A stretch of DNA of 20,122 nucleotides from Eggerthella sp. CAG:209 (GCA_000436075.1 FR884625.1:12154-32275), one strand, 5' to 3'. Positions 1 to 7,787 are shown, numbered from the stretch's first letter. Notes: generated by a model not told the origin, from the letters alone. A program made the numbers and translations.

Positions 1-8
1 CGACAAAC

Positions 9-42
9 GAAAAACGGCCTCCGTCAAGAAAGACAGAGGCCG
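9..42 (-). terminator. Rho-independent terminator after leuB
   Basis: An 11-bp stem (15-25 with 32-42, one G-U wobble at 22/35) closes a 6-base loop. Read on the minus strand it is followed at once by five T (10-14). It begins about 17 bp past the leuB stop, so it ends the leu transcript. Confidence 0.9.
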
Positions 43-59
43 CAAAAGCACATCTAAGC

Positions 60-1169
60 TTACAGATGCTGAACGATCAGATCGCCCATAGCAACTGTGC
101 CGACTACTTTATCGGCAGGAGTGGAAGCGTCCTTCAGGTCGCCCGTGCGCCATCCCTCGTCAAGCACTTCGGTGATAGCGCGCTGGATATCATCTGCCGC
201 TTGGCCCATGTCGAAGCTGTAACGCAACATCATGCCAACCGACATGATCTGAGCCAAGGGGTTCGCGATGCCCTGGCCCGCGATGTCGGGCGCACTGCCA
301 TGGCTCGGCTCATACAGAGCAACGCCGTCACCCAAGGAAGCGCTTGCAAGCATGCCCAGCGAACCCGTGATCTGAGCAGCCTCGTCGGACAAAATATCAC
401 CAAACATGTTTTCGGTAACCACTACATCGAAATCAGCGGGACGGCTGATAAGCTGCATTGCCGTGTTGTCTACCAGCAGATCTTCGAGCTGAACATCGGG
501 ATATTCTTCTGCGCCAATTCGATGAACGATTTCGCGCCACATGCGGCTGGTCTCCAAAACGTTAGCCTTGTCGACGCTGGTAACCTTCTTGCCGCGCTTG
601 CGGGCAGCCTCGAATGCCTGACGGGCAATGCGCTCAATCTCATATTCACGATACTCAAGCGTATCGTATGCGCGCTGGCCAGGTTTGCCATCGGTGCCTG
701 CGCCCTCTTCGTCGTAGAAACGCTCGCGCTTACCAAAATACAAACCGCCGGTAAGCTCGCGAACAATCATCATATCTACGCCATCGATCACCTCAGGCTT
801 CAAGGTAGAGGCCTCGGCCAATGCGTTGAAAATCTGAACGGGACGCAGGTTGGTATACAAGCCCAGCGCCTTACGAATGCCAAGCAAACCCTGCTCAGGA
901 CGAGGCTTCGAGGGATCGGTGGTGTCCCACTTCGGACCGCCCACTGCAGCGAGCAGTACCGCATCCGACGCATTGGCAGCATCAAGCGTTGCCTGAGGAA
1001 GCGCTTCGCCTGTAGCATCGATAGCGCAACCGCCGATTAAAGCATCTTCGCATGCGAAATCGACGTCGTACTTTTCACCCAATGCCTTCAGCACTTTAAC
1101 GCCTTCGGCCATGATCTCGGGGCCGATTCCGTCGCCGGGCAACGTGCAGATCTTGTACGTCTTGGTCAT
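60..1169 (-). CDS. leuB: 3-isopropylmalate dehydrogenase
   Basis: Oxidatively decarboxylates 3-isopropylmalate to 2-oxoisocaproate with NAD+, the third dedicated step of leucine synthesis, in the cytoplasm. The 369-aa protein is full length for the family. It opens with the GDGIGPE motif (12-18). The substrate arginines sit in GIRKALGLYTNLRP (about R99, R109) and VREL (R137), the catalytic pair is Y144 and K201, and the metal-binding signature NMFGDILSDEAAQITGS spans about 254-270 with D258 and D262. The ATG follows an AGAGGA ribosome site at 7-nt spacing. It is the third gene after leuC and leuD, but 102 bp separate it from leuD and that gap holds a terminator-like hairpin. The DGV/GGPKWD/VRELTGGLYFG context marks a bacterial LeuB rather than isocitrate or tartrate dehydrogenase. 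I am confident in this call. Confidence 0.97.
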   Translation of the reverse strand: MTKTYKICTLPGDGIGPEIMAEGVKVLKALGEKYDVDFACEDALIGGCAIDATGEALPQATLDAANASDAVLLAAVGGPKWDTTDPSKPRPEQGLLGIRKALGLYTNLRPVQIFNALAEASTLKPEVIDGVDMMIVRELTGGLYFGKRERFYDEEGAGTDGKPGQRAYDTLEYREYEIERIARQAFEAARKRGKKVTSVDKANVLETSRMWREIVHRIGAEEYPDVQLEDLLVDNTAMQLISRPADFDVVVTENMFGDILSDEAAQITGSLGMLASASLGDGVALYEPSHGSAPDIAGQGIANPLAQIMSVGMMLRYSFDMGQAADDIQRAITEVLDEGWRTGDLKDASTPADKVVGTVAMGDLIVQHL

Positions 1170-1214
1170 AGTGAAATCCTCTTTCAGCGAAAAACAGTTC
1201 GCAAACGATATTAC

Positions 1215-1246
1215 CGCAAAGAAAGAAACGCCCCGAAAGGCGTTTC
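1215..1246 (-). terminator. Terminator-like hairpin between leuD and leuB
   Basis: A perfect 8-bp stem (1225-1232 with 1239-1246) closes a 6-base loop. On the minus strand it is followed by a T-rich run interrupted by C (TTTCTTTCTTT when stem end and tail are read together). A second short inverted repeat (CGTTCG/CGAACG, 1256-1270) lies between it and the leuD stop. It could reduce leuB expression or protect the leuCD 3' end. The stem sequence closely matches the purH terminator at 6058-6081. Confidence 0.6.
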
Positions 1247-1271
1247 AAGAAATTACGTTCGAAACGAACGC

Positions 1272-1769
1272 TTAGGCAAGCCCCAGCACGTGGCGCGTGC
1301 GGTTCAGCAAGCCGCCTTGCTCGATGATATCGGCAATAAAGGGCGGGAAAGGCTGAGCCGTAAAGCTTTCACCCGTGGTTTCGTCGGTAATGGTACCGGT
1401 TTCGGTATCGACGCTAACCACATCGCCATTCTTGATAGCATCTACCGCTTCGGGGCATTCAAGAATAGCAAGCCCCGTGTTGATAGAGTTGCGATAGAAG
1501 ATGCGAGCAAAGCTCTTGGCAATAACGGCATCTACGCCCGCAGCCTTGATGGCGATAGGTGCATGCTCGCGAGAAGAGCCGCAACCAAAGTTTTCTTCGG
1601 CAACAATGATGTCGCCGGACTTTACGTTGTTGACGAACTCGACATCCAAATCCTCCAAGCAGTGCTTGGCAAGTTCAGAAGGCTCGGAAGTGGTGAGGTA
1701 GCGAGCTGGGATAATTACGTCGGTATCAATATCGCGACCGTAGCGATGAACTGTTCCCTTAAATTGCAT
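1272..1769 (-). CDS. leuD: 3-isopropylmalate dehydratase, small subunit
   Basis: Small (swivelling, substrate-recognition) subunit of isopropylmalate isomerase. It pairs with LeuC to convert 2-isopropylmalate to 3-isopropylmalate through an Fe-S aconitase-type reaction. At 165 aa it has the short form found in the two-subunit HacB/LeuD group rather than the roughly 200-aa proteobacterial form. Visible motifs are GRDIDTDVIIPARYL (11-25), which includes the substrate-specificity loop, and the signature NFGCGSSREHAP (60-71). The ATG has an AGGAG site upstream. Only 14 bp separate it from the leuC stop, so the two subunits are almost certainly co-translated. Its short size, together with the 422-aa LeuC, fits the archaeal-like isomerase class common in clostridia and actinobacteria. 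A homoaconitase role is possible for this class, but the leuB neighbour makes leucine synthesis the likely pathway. Confidence 0.96.
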   Translation of the reverse strand: MQFKGTVHRYGRDIDTDVIIPARYLTTSEPSELAKHCLEDLDVEFVNNVKSGDIIVAEENFGCGSSREHAPIAIKAAGVDAVIAKSFARIFYRNSINTGLAILECPEAVDAIKNGDVVSVDTETGTITDETTGESFTAQPFPPFIADIIEQGGLLNRTRHVLGLA

Positions 1770-1783
1770 TGCGCTTCTCCTAA

Positions 1784-3052
1784 TTAATCAAGATCTTCAG
1801 GAAGACCGATATGACCCAGCACAGCGCTGGCAGCGGCAACTGCCGGCGAAGAGAGGTACACCTCGCTGGTGGGATCGCCCATTCGGCCTACGAAGTTGCG
1901 GTTGGTGGTTGCGATAGAACGCTCGCCAGCGGCAAGAATACCCATGTAGCCACCCAGGCAAGGACCGCACGTAGGAGTGGAGATTGCGCAGTTGGCGTCC
2001 AGGAAGATATCCATCAGGCCTTCCTTGATGCACTGACGGTAAACCTGTTGCGTTGCAGGGATGATGATGCAACGAACATCACGATGAACCTTATGACCCT
2101 TCAGCACAGCGGCGGCCTGACGCATATCTTCGATGCGGCCGTTAGTGCAAGAGCCGATAACGGACTGCTGGATAACGATATCACGAGCCTCGGATGCGGG
2201 ACGCGTGTTAGAGGGCAAGTGTGGGAAAGCAACTGTAGGAACGATATCCTGCGCGTCGATGTTGTACACCTTCGCATATACCGCATCGGGGTCAGAGTGG
2301 TACTCGGTATAGGGGCGCTCGGTGCGGCCGTCCATGTACTTTCGAGTAACATCATCAACAGGAATAAGGCCAGCTTTGCCGCCTGCCTCGATAGCCATGT
2401 TGGAAATGGAAAGGCGCTCGTCCATGGTAAGGCCTTCAATGGCGCTTCCACGGAATTCCATTGCCTGGTACAGAGCACCATCTACGCCGATCATACCAAT
2501 AATATGAAGAATGATGTCCTTACCGGTAACACCAGGGCGAAGCTCGCCTTCGACGTTGAACAGCAGGCTTTCAGGAACCTTAAACCATGCTTTGCCGGTG
2601 GCATAGCCCACAGCAGCATCGGTAGAACCAACGCCAGTGGAGAATGCGCCTAACGCACCATAGGTGCAGGTATGGCTATCGGCGCCAATGATAAGGTCGC
2701 CAGCGCCTACAACGCCCTGCTCAGGTAGGAGTGCGTGCTCTACACCCATGCAACCCACTTCGTAGTAATGGGTGATACCCTGCTCGCGGGCAAAATCGCG
2801 CGTCATCTTGGCTTGTTCGGCGCTCTTAATGTCCTTGTTGGGTACGTAGTGGTCGGGAACCAAAGCGATCTTGGTAGGATCGAAAACCTTTTCTACGCCG
2901 ATCTTCTTGAATTCCTTAATGGCGATGGGTGCGGTAACGTCGTTGGAAAGAACGAGGTCAAGGTTGCACTCGATCAATTGGCCGGGAACCACTTCCTCGA
3001 GCCCCGCATGGGCTGCAAGGATCTTCTCTGCCATGGTCATAGGACGTGGCAT
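1784..3052 (-). CDS. leuC: 3-isopropylmalate dehydratase, large subunit
   Basis: Catalytic [4Fe-4S] subunit of isopropylmalate isomerase (leucine synthesis, cytoplasm). The 422-aa protein matches the shorter HacA/LeuC2 class, not the roughly 465-aa E. coli-type LeuC. Cluster cysteines are visible as SCTNGR (C302) and TPTCGPCLGG (C362, C365). GADSHTCTYGALGAFSTGVGSTD (123-145) is the aconitase-family substrate segment. The start is the ATG at 3052, which has a GAAGGAG ribosome site about 5 nt upstream. In-frame ATGs at codons 5 and 7 are alternatives without a better site. It is the first gene of the leu operon. An extended -10 promoter lies about 40 bp upstream, which leaves too short a leader for a T-box or leader-peptide attenuator, so control is more likely at initiation. 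Confidence 0.97.
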   Translation of the reverse strand: MPRPMTMAEKILAAHAGLEEVVPGQLIECNLDLVLSNDVTAPIAIKEFKKIGVEKVFDPTKIALVPDHYVPNKDIKSAEQAKMTRDFAREQGITHYYEVGCMGVEHALLPEQGVVGAGDLIIGADSHTCTYGALGAFSTGVGSTDAAVGYATGKAWFKVPESLLFNVEGELRPGVTGKDIILHIIGMIGVDGALYQAMEFRGSAIEGLTMDERLSISNMAIEAGGKAGLIPVDDVTRKYMDGRTERPYTEYHSDPDAVYAKVYNIDAQDIVPTVAFPHLPSNTRPASEARDIVIQQSVIGSCTNGRIEDMRQAAAVLKGHKVHRDVRCIIIPATQQVYRQCIKEGLMDIFLDANCAISTPTCGPCLGGYMGILAAGERSIATTNRNFVGRMGDPTSEVYLSSPAVAAASAVLGHIGLPEDLD

Positions 3053-3090
3053 ACGCTCTCCTTCATCAATACCTACTGCTAAGTTTTCAG

Positions 3091-3099
3091 ATTATATCA
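3091..3099 (-). promoter_or_regulatory. Extended -10 promoter of the leu operon
   Basis: On the minus strand the sequence is TGATATAAT, a consensus TATAAT with the TGN extension. No good -35 is found 16-18 bp upstream, where the sequence is the J-domain gene terminator stem. Predicted transcript start is near 3084, giving a leader of about 30 nt before leuC. Confidence 0.6.
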
Positions 3100-3114
3100 C
3101 CCCTACTTACAGAA

Positions 3115-3138
3115 CGAGGCCCGCCAAAGCGAGCCTCG
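3115..3138 (-). terminator. Hairpin terminator after the J-domain gene
   Basis: A 10-bp stem with one G-U wobble (3115-3124 with 3129-3138) closes a 4-base loop. It lies 30 bp after the J-domain stop and just upstream of the leu -10. The T tract after it is weak (TTCTGT), so termination may be partial, giving read-through into leu. It occupies the place where a leu -35 or operator would be. Confidence 0.55.
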
Positions 3139-3167
3139 CGCGATCTTAACCAACCTTTAACTTGACC

Positions 3168-4103
3168 CTAGCTCCTCTTTAGGGTACGAATCATTTTCAC
3201 ATGGCGATACACATTCGATATGTCGAAGCCTACCGCGCAGGCAAACAGAATCAGGGCAATTATCCCAATGGTCGCGTCTCCCCCTGGCGTGAAGATGAGC
3301 GCCAACATCACGAAAGGCACGAGCAGGACAAGGGAAAGGAAATTCAGACGCTTCCAGATGCCCTGGCCAATGGAGATGATGGTGTACAGATACAAGCCCG
3401 TTGCTGGAGCGCTCAGCAAAAACGACAGCGCCAAAATAACAAGTTTCGCGACAATAAGCTCAATATCCAGCCGCAAATCGGCTTTTGCTTCCTGGACCAG
3501 TTCTTCTGCTGTGGGGGCATTCGAAAAGAATGAACTGAAATCGAACACTGTTCCCTTAAAGGGATTCGACGAATTGGCAAAAGGGTTGCCACCCCACTGG
3601 TTGCCTTGGTAGGAACGTCCCCCTGCCCCGTTGGAGCCTGAATCGCCCGCATGCGCACCACCCATGTCGAAGGGATCGGTCCACGAAAACGGGTTCGCAC
3701 CGAACGGATTCCCTTGGAAGGGATTGCCCCCTGTGCTGGTGTACGTTGTTTTGTTTCCGTTTTCATCCCATGTGGTCCAAACAAACGATTCAGTAAACGG
3801 CCATCCTTCAAATGGATTGCCTTGGGCATTCTGAGGACGACCCGCAGAAGGGTTGTAGGAAAACGGCGCCCCATAAGGAGTTCCCGAGGTGCTGTACTCA
3901 GGATCCCACGAATGGTTCAGAAGCACATCACGCGCCTCGTTAATGAGTTTCGTTTTTTCTTCAGCCTTAGCTCGCGCCTGTTCATCCTGCCCGAACTTGT
4001 CGGGATGGTTCTCGATGATCAGTTTGCGATGCGCTTTCTTGATGTCTTCTTCCGAAGCGCCCTGCGCAAGACCAAGGGTATTAAGTGCCTCTGACTTCTT
4101 CAT
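3168..4103 (-). CDS. Membrane-anchored J-domain protein with NPF repeats
   Basis: A type III-like J protein of 311 aa. Residues 1-65 form a J domain with the HPD motif at 33-35, which would stimulate an Hsp70 (DnaK) ATPase. Residues about 70-195 form a Gly/Phe/Asn-rich low-complexity segment containing six NPF tripeptides (96, 127, 132, 137, 173, 180) plus WPF and DPF. Residues about 214-296 hold three hydrophobic membrane segments, followed by a short basic tail. There is no zinc-finger or DnaJ C-terminal substrate domain. The ATG is 2 bp past the nitroreductase stop (TAGccATG) with no clear ribosome site of its own, which suggests translational coupling. It is the last gene of a probable flippase-nitroreductase-J operon and is closed by a hairpin. 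The role is unknown; recruiting DnaK to the membrane is an inference. Confidence 0.85.
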   Translation of the reverse strand: MKKSEALNTLGLAQGASEEDIKKAHRKLIIENHPDKFGQDEQARAKAEEKTKLINEARDVLLNHSWDPEYSTSGTPYGAPFSYNPSAGRPQNAQGNPFEGWPFTESFVWTTWDENGNKTTYTSTGGNPFQGNPFGANPFSWTDPFDMGGAHAGDSGSNGAGGRSYQGNQWGGNPFANSSNPFKGTVFDFSSFFSNAPTAEELVQEAKADLRLDIELIVAKLVILALSFLLSAPATGLYLYTIISIGQGIWKRLNFLSLVLLVPFVMLALIFTPGGDATIGIIALILFACAVGFDISNVYRHVKMIRTLKRS

Positions 4104-4105
4104 GG

Positions 4106-4684
4106 CTAGAACATGATGCTATCGAACGAACGCTTAGGTACGTAGTGCACCTGGTTTTCATCGCGATAGTACTTCACATCGTCATCTTCCATATCAACGA
4201 TGCATACTTCTTCGCAAGGCTTGCCCAAAGCAAGCACCAACACCGGTTCAAGGTTTTCGGGCATCTCCAGGATTTCTTTAAGCTGTTGTTTCTTGAAGGA
4301 CATGATCATGCAACCGCCAAAGCCTTCTTCTGTAGATGCAAGCATAATGGTTTGCGCGCAGATGCCCATGTCAATCTGAGCGGCCTGAACCGAAGAGACC
4401 TCAGTGTCGACCGCCATTACGATGTAACCAGTTGGGCGTTCTTTTTCTTCAGGACCCTCCCAATCGGTAAGGTAGCCAGCCCATGCAAGCGTGCCGTACA
4501 CCTTCGCGCACATTTCCCTATCGGAAACAATGCGATAGCGCAAAGGCTGCAAGTTCTTGGCACTAGCGGTGTAACGCGTGTTGTCGACCCACTTCTTCAT
4601 GTGGCCTTCAGGCACGCGGTAGATGCTACGGAATCTACGGTAGCTGCGGGTAGTATGCGAAAGATGCTCGATAAAACTGGGCAT
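4106..4684 (-). CDS. Nitroreductase-family flavoprotein
   Basis: An FMN-dependent NAD(P)H oxidoreductase of the nitroreductase fold, 192 aa, typical family length. Visible features are the N-terminal TTRSYRRF (11-18) FMN-phosphate arginine segment, SAKNLQPLRY (41-50) in the position of the usual NxQPWRF-type motif, AGYLTDWEGPEEKERPTGYIV (69-89), and the helix-loop DMGICAQTIMLASTEEGFGGCMI (105-127). Several cysteines (109, 125, 157, 161) are present, but no ferredoxin-type cluster motif. The ATG has a GAGAGGA site 6 nt upstream. It lies 34 bp after the flippase-like gene and 2 bp before the J-domain gene. Family members reduce nitroaromatics, quinones or flavins, and the substrate cannot be read from sequence. 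No link to its membrane-protein neighbours is established. Confidence 0.9.
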   Translation of the reverse strand: MPSFIEHLSHTTRSYRRFRSIYRVPEGHMKKWVDNTRYTASAKNLQPLRYRIVSDREMCAKVYGTLAWAGYLTDWEGPEEKERPTGYIVMAVDTEVSSVQAAQIDMGICAQTIMLASTEEGFGGCMIMSFKKQQLKEILEMPENLEPVLVLALGKPCEEVCIVDMEDDDVKYYRDENQVHYVPKRSFDSIMF

Positions 4685-4718
4685 GGAATTCCTCTCGATT
4701 TAAAAATGACAATTTTCA

Positions 4719-5927
4719 TTACGCTTCTTCAAGTTCCGGCTCATCGGGCGAAGAGGCTTGTTCCCCCTTGCCCGACCGCAGATCTTCATCGAAGTTGTTT
4801 TTCCTTACGGCACTGGGGCGAAGCGCATCACGCTGCGCCTTGTGCTCGGCAGCTTCACGCCCCAACTCCGCACGAACGCGCTGACGGTTGAAGTTGTTGT
4901 CGGGGAGCTTTTCCTTCTTTTCCCTTTTAGGACGAAAGGTCTTGGTGGTCTGAATAAGGATTGCACCAATAAGGAAGGGCATCCAGAACACGATGCCGCG
5001 GTAGACCAAGCCAATTGCCATACCAGCAGTTGCCGAAGCGCCAAAAGCAGTAAAGGCAACAGTGACTGCCGCCTCAACAACACCAACGCCCTGCGGCGTA
5101 AACGAAACCATAGCAAACAGGGTTGCAACCACATAGCCGCACACCAACGACTCGGGAACAGCAACACCAAACGCATAGCCAACCAAACAAAACGCAGAAA
5201 GCTCGCAGCAGCTTGCAATAAGAGAGCAACCCCATGCCTTCAATGTGGTTTTAGGATTCTGCACGATGAGCTTCGCCGCACTGGAAAACGACCCCACCGT
5301 TTTTTCCACCCAAGGAGCCATCGGGTCTTTGTGGAAACGAACCAAGACCTTGTTGATGAAACGGGCAATGGGGATAAGGATCCGAACAACCAGATCGGGG
5401 TTCTTATGACCCAAAACCATGACAGAGATCATGGCTCCCACCAAAACGATTACCACCAAACCGAACAACAGCCAGATGGGAGATAACCCTACGGTTAACG
5501 CAAGGATGGAAAACCCGATAATCATAATGGTGGCAAAAGCGGAATCTACCGTAATCTGCATAAGCAATGCTGCAGAAGTTGCCTTACCTGGTTCGATGCC
5601 GCGCCTTCGAGCATCGTCAACCACCAAGGTGGTACCAGCAAGGTTCAGGGAAGGAACCACCGTGTTAAGGAAGAACGTGCCGAATACCAGAGGCAACGTA
5701 TGCTTTGGATGCATGGTTTCATTCACTGCTTGGAAAGAAAAACTGTACGCAAAACTCTGAGAAATGTATTTACAAAGCTGCGTAAGAATAGCAATGACCA
5801 GGGGAATCATAGCACCCTGCGCCATAGTGGCCGCCAGTTCATTGATCTGATCGCCACGGAGGAAGACGAAGGCCAGCACGACGATGATGACCAAGCCGCC
5901 CATAAGATTTCGAATATTGAACTTCAC
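4719..5927 (-). CDS. Flippase-like integral membrane protein (LPG-synthase TM family)
   Basis: A polytopic membrane protein of about 402 aa from the lysylphosphatidylglycerol-synthase TM-region (UPF0104, MprF flippase-like) family. About eight hydrophobic segments are visible, from LMGGLVIIVVLAFVFL near the N-terminus to GIVFWMPFLIGAILI. Family-type motifs are VVPSLNLAGTT and TPQGVGVVEAAVTVAF. It lacks the cytosolic aminoacyl-transfer domain of MprF and ends in a charged tail of about 70 aa, so it is more likely a lipid or glycolipid transporter than an aminoacyl-PG synthase. The start is uncertain. I chose GTG at 5927 because an extended -10 promoter ends about 48 bp upstream and an AAAAAGG site precedes it by 11 nt. 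The same frame stays open to a TTG at 6005 without a ribosome site. It leads the nitroreductase and J-domain genes. Confidence 0.85.
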   Translation of the reverse strand: MKFNIRNLMGGLVIIVVLAFVFLRGDQINELAATMAQGAMIPLVIAILTQLCKYISQSFAYSFSFQAVNETMHPKHTLPLVFGTFFLNTVVPSLNLAGTTLVVDDARRRGIEPGKATSAALLMQITVDSAFATIMIIGFSILALTVGLSPIWLLFGLVVIVLVGAMISVMVLGHKNPDLVVRILIPIARFINKVLVRFHKDPMAPWVEKTVGSFSSAAKLIVQNPKTTLKAWGCSLIASCCELSAFCLVGYAFGVAVPESLVCGYVVATLFAMVSFTPQGVGVVEAAVTVAFTAFGASATAGMAIGLVYRGIVFWMPFLIGAILIQTTKTFRPKREKKEKLPDNNFNRQRVRAELGREAAEHKAQRDALRPSAVRKNNFDEDLRSGKGEQASSPDEPELEEA

Positions 5928-5974
5928 TGCTGGGAGGACCTTTTTTCTGTGTGTCAGTAGGAAGATAGTTTTTG

Positions 5975-5983
5975 AGTATATCA
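5975..5983 (-). promoter_or_regulatory. Extended -10 promoter before the flippase-like gene
   Basis: The minus strand reads TGATATACT, the same extended -10 form as the leu promoter (TGATATAAT). No strong -35 lies at 17 bp. If used, the transcript starts near 5968, inside the upstream open frame, which supports the GTG start at 5927. Confidence 0.45.
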
Positions 5984-6021
5984 GACACCAAACCCGATAC
6001 CCCAACTGTCATAAAACGAAC

Positions 6022-6048
6022 GGGCAAGGCAGCTCAAATGCTCTTGCC
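6022..6048 (-). terminator. Possible second terminator after purH
   Basis: GGCAAG (6023-6028) pairs with CTTGCC (6043-6048), with an inner AGC/GCT pair and a 2-nt bulge. On the minus strand it is followed by a CGTTCGTTTTATG tail. It would back up the stronger hairpin just upstream, or act in the leader region of the flippase gene. Confidence 0.35.
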
Positions 6049-6050
6049 GC

Positions 6051-6081
6051 AAACAAAAGAAACGCCCCAAAGGGCGTTTCT
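6051..6081 (-). terminator. Rho-independent terminator after purH
   Basis: A perfect 10-bp stem (6058-6067 with 6072-6081) closes a CAAA loop (plus-strand reading). On the minus strand it is followed by TTTGTTTG. It lies about 34 bp past the purH stop and ends the purine genes. Confidence 0.88.
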
Positions 6082-6114
6082 AATTCAATTCTACTTTGCC
6101 GAAACGACACTTAC

Positions 6115-7701
6115 CTAGTGGCGGAAGTGGCGATGACCGGTGAACACCATGGCAATGCCGTGCTCATCGCAAGCCTCGATAACCTCTTCGTCACGGATGG
6201 AACCGCCGGGTTGGATAATGGCCTTGACGCCATAGCCTGCCAACGTATCAACGTTATCGCGGAACGGGAAGAACGCATCGGATGCGCATACCAGGCCTTC
6301 TGCGGGAACACCCATGCGTTCGCACGCCTCATGCGCACGTTCGCAAGCGAGCTTCGCAGAGTCAACACGGTTAGGCTGACCAGGGCCCATGCCAATCCCA
6401 GCATGATCCTTCGAAACCAAAATCGCATTAGACTTAACGCCCTTGCAAACCTTCCAGGCAAAGAGCATTTCATGCAATTCGTCTTCAGTGGGCTTCTTCT
6501 TAGTAGGCACCGTGAACTCTGAAGGATCCTCATCCACGCGATCTACCTGCTGACAAAGCATACCGCCATCAACAGAACGGAATTCAATAGCCGCAGGAGC
6601 ATCTACCCCACCAGTCTCCAAAACGCGCAGGTTCTTCTTCTGCTGAAGCAGCTCAAGAGCAGCTGACTCATACGAAGGAGCAATGAGTACCTCTACGAAC
6701 TGCTTGTTCTCATTGATATGCTCAACCAATTCGAGAGTGACCTCGGCATTAACGGCGATGATACCGCCAAAAGCGCTCTTCGGATCACAAGCAAACGCCT
6801 TGTCGTAAGCCGTGGCAACATCGGCTGCGGTTGCGGAACCGCAGGGATTCTGATGCTTCAGGATCACAACAGCGGGCTCGTCAAACTCACGAGCGAGCGT
6901 CCAACATGCATCGGTGTCGAGGATGTTGTTGTAAGAGAGTTCTTTGCCATTGAGCTGCTTGGCGTTAACCAGAGAATGCGACGTAGCAAACTCAGGAACG
7001 CGGTAGAACGCAGCGCTCTGGTGTGGGTTCTCGCCATAGCGAAGACCCTGCTGCTTAACAAGGTCAACGGAAAGAGCCTCAGGGAACAGCTCGTTTGCCT
7101 CGCCCAACTGGTTGCCGAGCCATGCAGCGATAGCGCCATCGTAAGCGTTGGTAGTCTGGAACACGCGAAGAGCAAGCTGGGTACGCGTTGCGAGTGTGGT
7201 TGCGCCATCGTTTGCACGCATTTCGGCAAGAATGCTTCCGTAGCTTGCAGGATCGGTAACAACGGCAACACTTGCAAAATTCTTTGCAGCAGAACGCAGC
7301 ATAGAAGGGCCACCGATGTCGATGTTTTCAATACAGGTACCGAAATCGGCTCCGGACTCTACCGTTTTCTCGAATGCATAAAGGTTTACCACCACCATGT
7401 CGATCATCTCGATGCCGTGCTCAGCAGCCTGAGCCATATGCTCGGGGTTGTCGCGCTTAGCAAGAAGACCGCCATGAACCGCCGGGTGAAGCGTCTTCAC
7501 GCGACCATCCATCATCTCTGGGAATTGGGTTACCTCATCGATGGGGGTAACGGGAATGCCCGCCTCTGCAATAACGCGAGCCGTGCCACCCGTAGAGATG
7601 ATCTGCGCACCGAACTCTTCGGACAGAGCACGAGCGAATTCCACTACACCCGTCTTGTCCGTTACCGACATAAGAACACGCTTTACCTTAGGATCTGCCA
7701 C
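6115..7701 (-). CDS. purH: Bifunctional AICAR transformylase / IMP cyclohydrolase
   Basis: Catalyses the last two steps of de novo IMP synthesis: formyl transfer from 10-formyl-THF to AICAR, then ring closure to IMP. It is 528 aa, normal for bacterial PurH. The N-terminal MGS-like cyclohydrolase domain (about 1-145) shows STGGTARVI (36-44), RVKTLHPAVHGGLL (67-80) and IDIGGPSMLRSAAKN (127-141). The transformylase domain shows RYGENPHQSA (221-230), KHQNPCGSA with the catalytic Lys282-His283, and SDAFFPFRD near the C-terminus. The start is GTG at 7701, preceded by GGAAAGGCGG. It is last in the order purF-purM-purN-purH on the minus strand, 118 bp after purN, with a terminator-like hairpin in that gap. 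A strong terminator follows it. Confidence 0.97.
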   Translation of the reverse strand: MADPKVKRVLMSVTDKTGVVEFARALSEEFGAQIISTGGTARVIAEAGIPVTPIDEVTQFPEMMDGRVKTLHPAVHGGLLAKRDNPEHMAQAAEHGIEMIDMVVVNLYAFEKTVESGADFGTCIENIDIGGPSMLRSAAKNFASVAVVTDPASYGSILAEMRANDGATTLATRTQLALRVFQTTNAYDGAIAAWLGNQLGEANELFPEALSVDLVKQQGLRYGENPHQSAAFYRVPEFATSHSLVNAKQLNGKELSYNNILDTDACWTLAREFDEPAVVILKHQNPCGSATAADVATAYDKAFACDPKSAFGGIIAVNAEVTLELVEHINENKQFVEVLIAPSYESAALELLQQKKNLRVLETGGVDAPAAIEFRSVDGGMLCQQVDRVDEDPSEFTVPTKKKPTEDELHEMLFAWKVCKGVKSNAILVSKDHAGIGMGPGQPNRVDSAKLACERAHEACERMGVPAEGLVCASDAFFPFRDNVDTLAGYGVKAIIQPGGSIRDEEVIEACDEHGIAMVFTGHRHFRH

Positions 7702-7787
7702 CTGGTACCGCCTTTCCGAATTGTCTGGCTATTGATATTCGTTACGTTCAGCATAGCAGCGCCAGCCAAACGCAAACCTTCGAAAGT

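Noticed and set aside
66..1040. A 324-codon plus-strand open frame opposite leuB
   Set aside because: Shadow frame; leuB is full length with a ribosome site and terminator.
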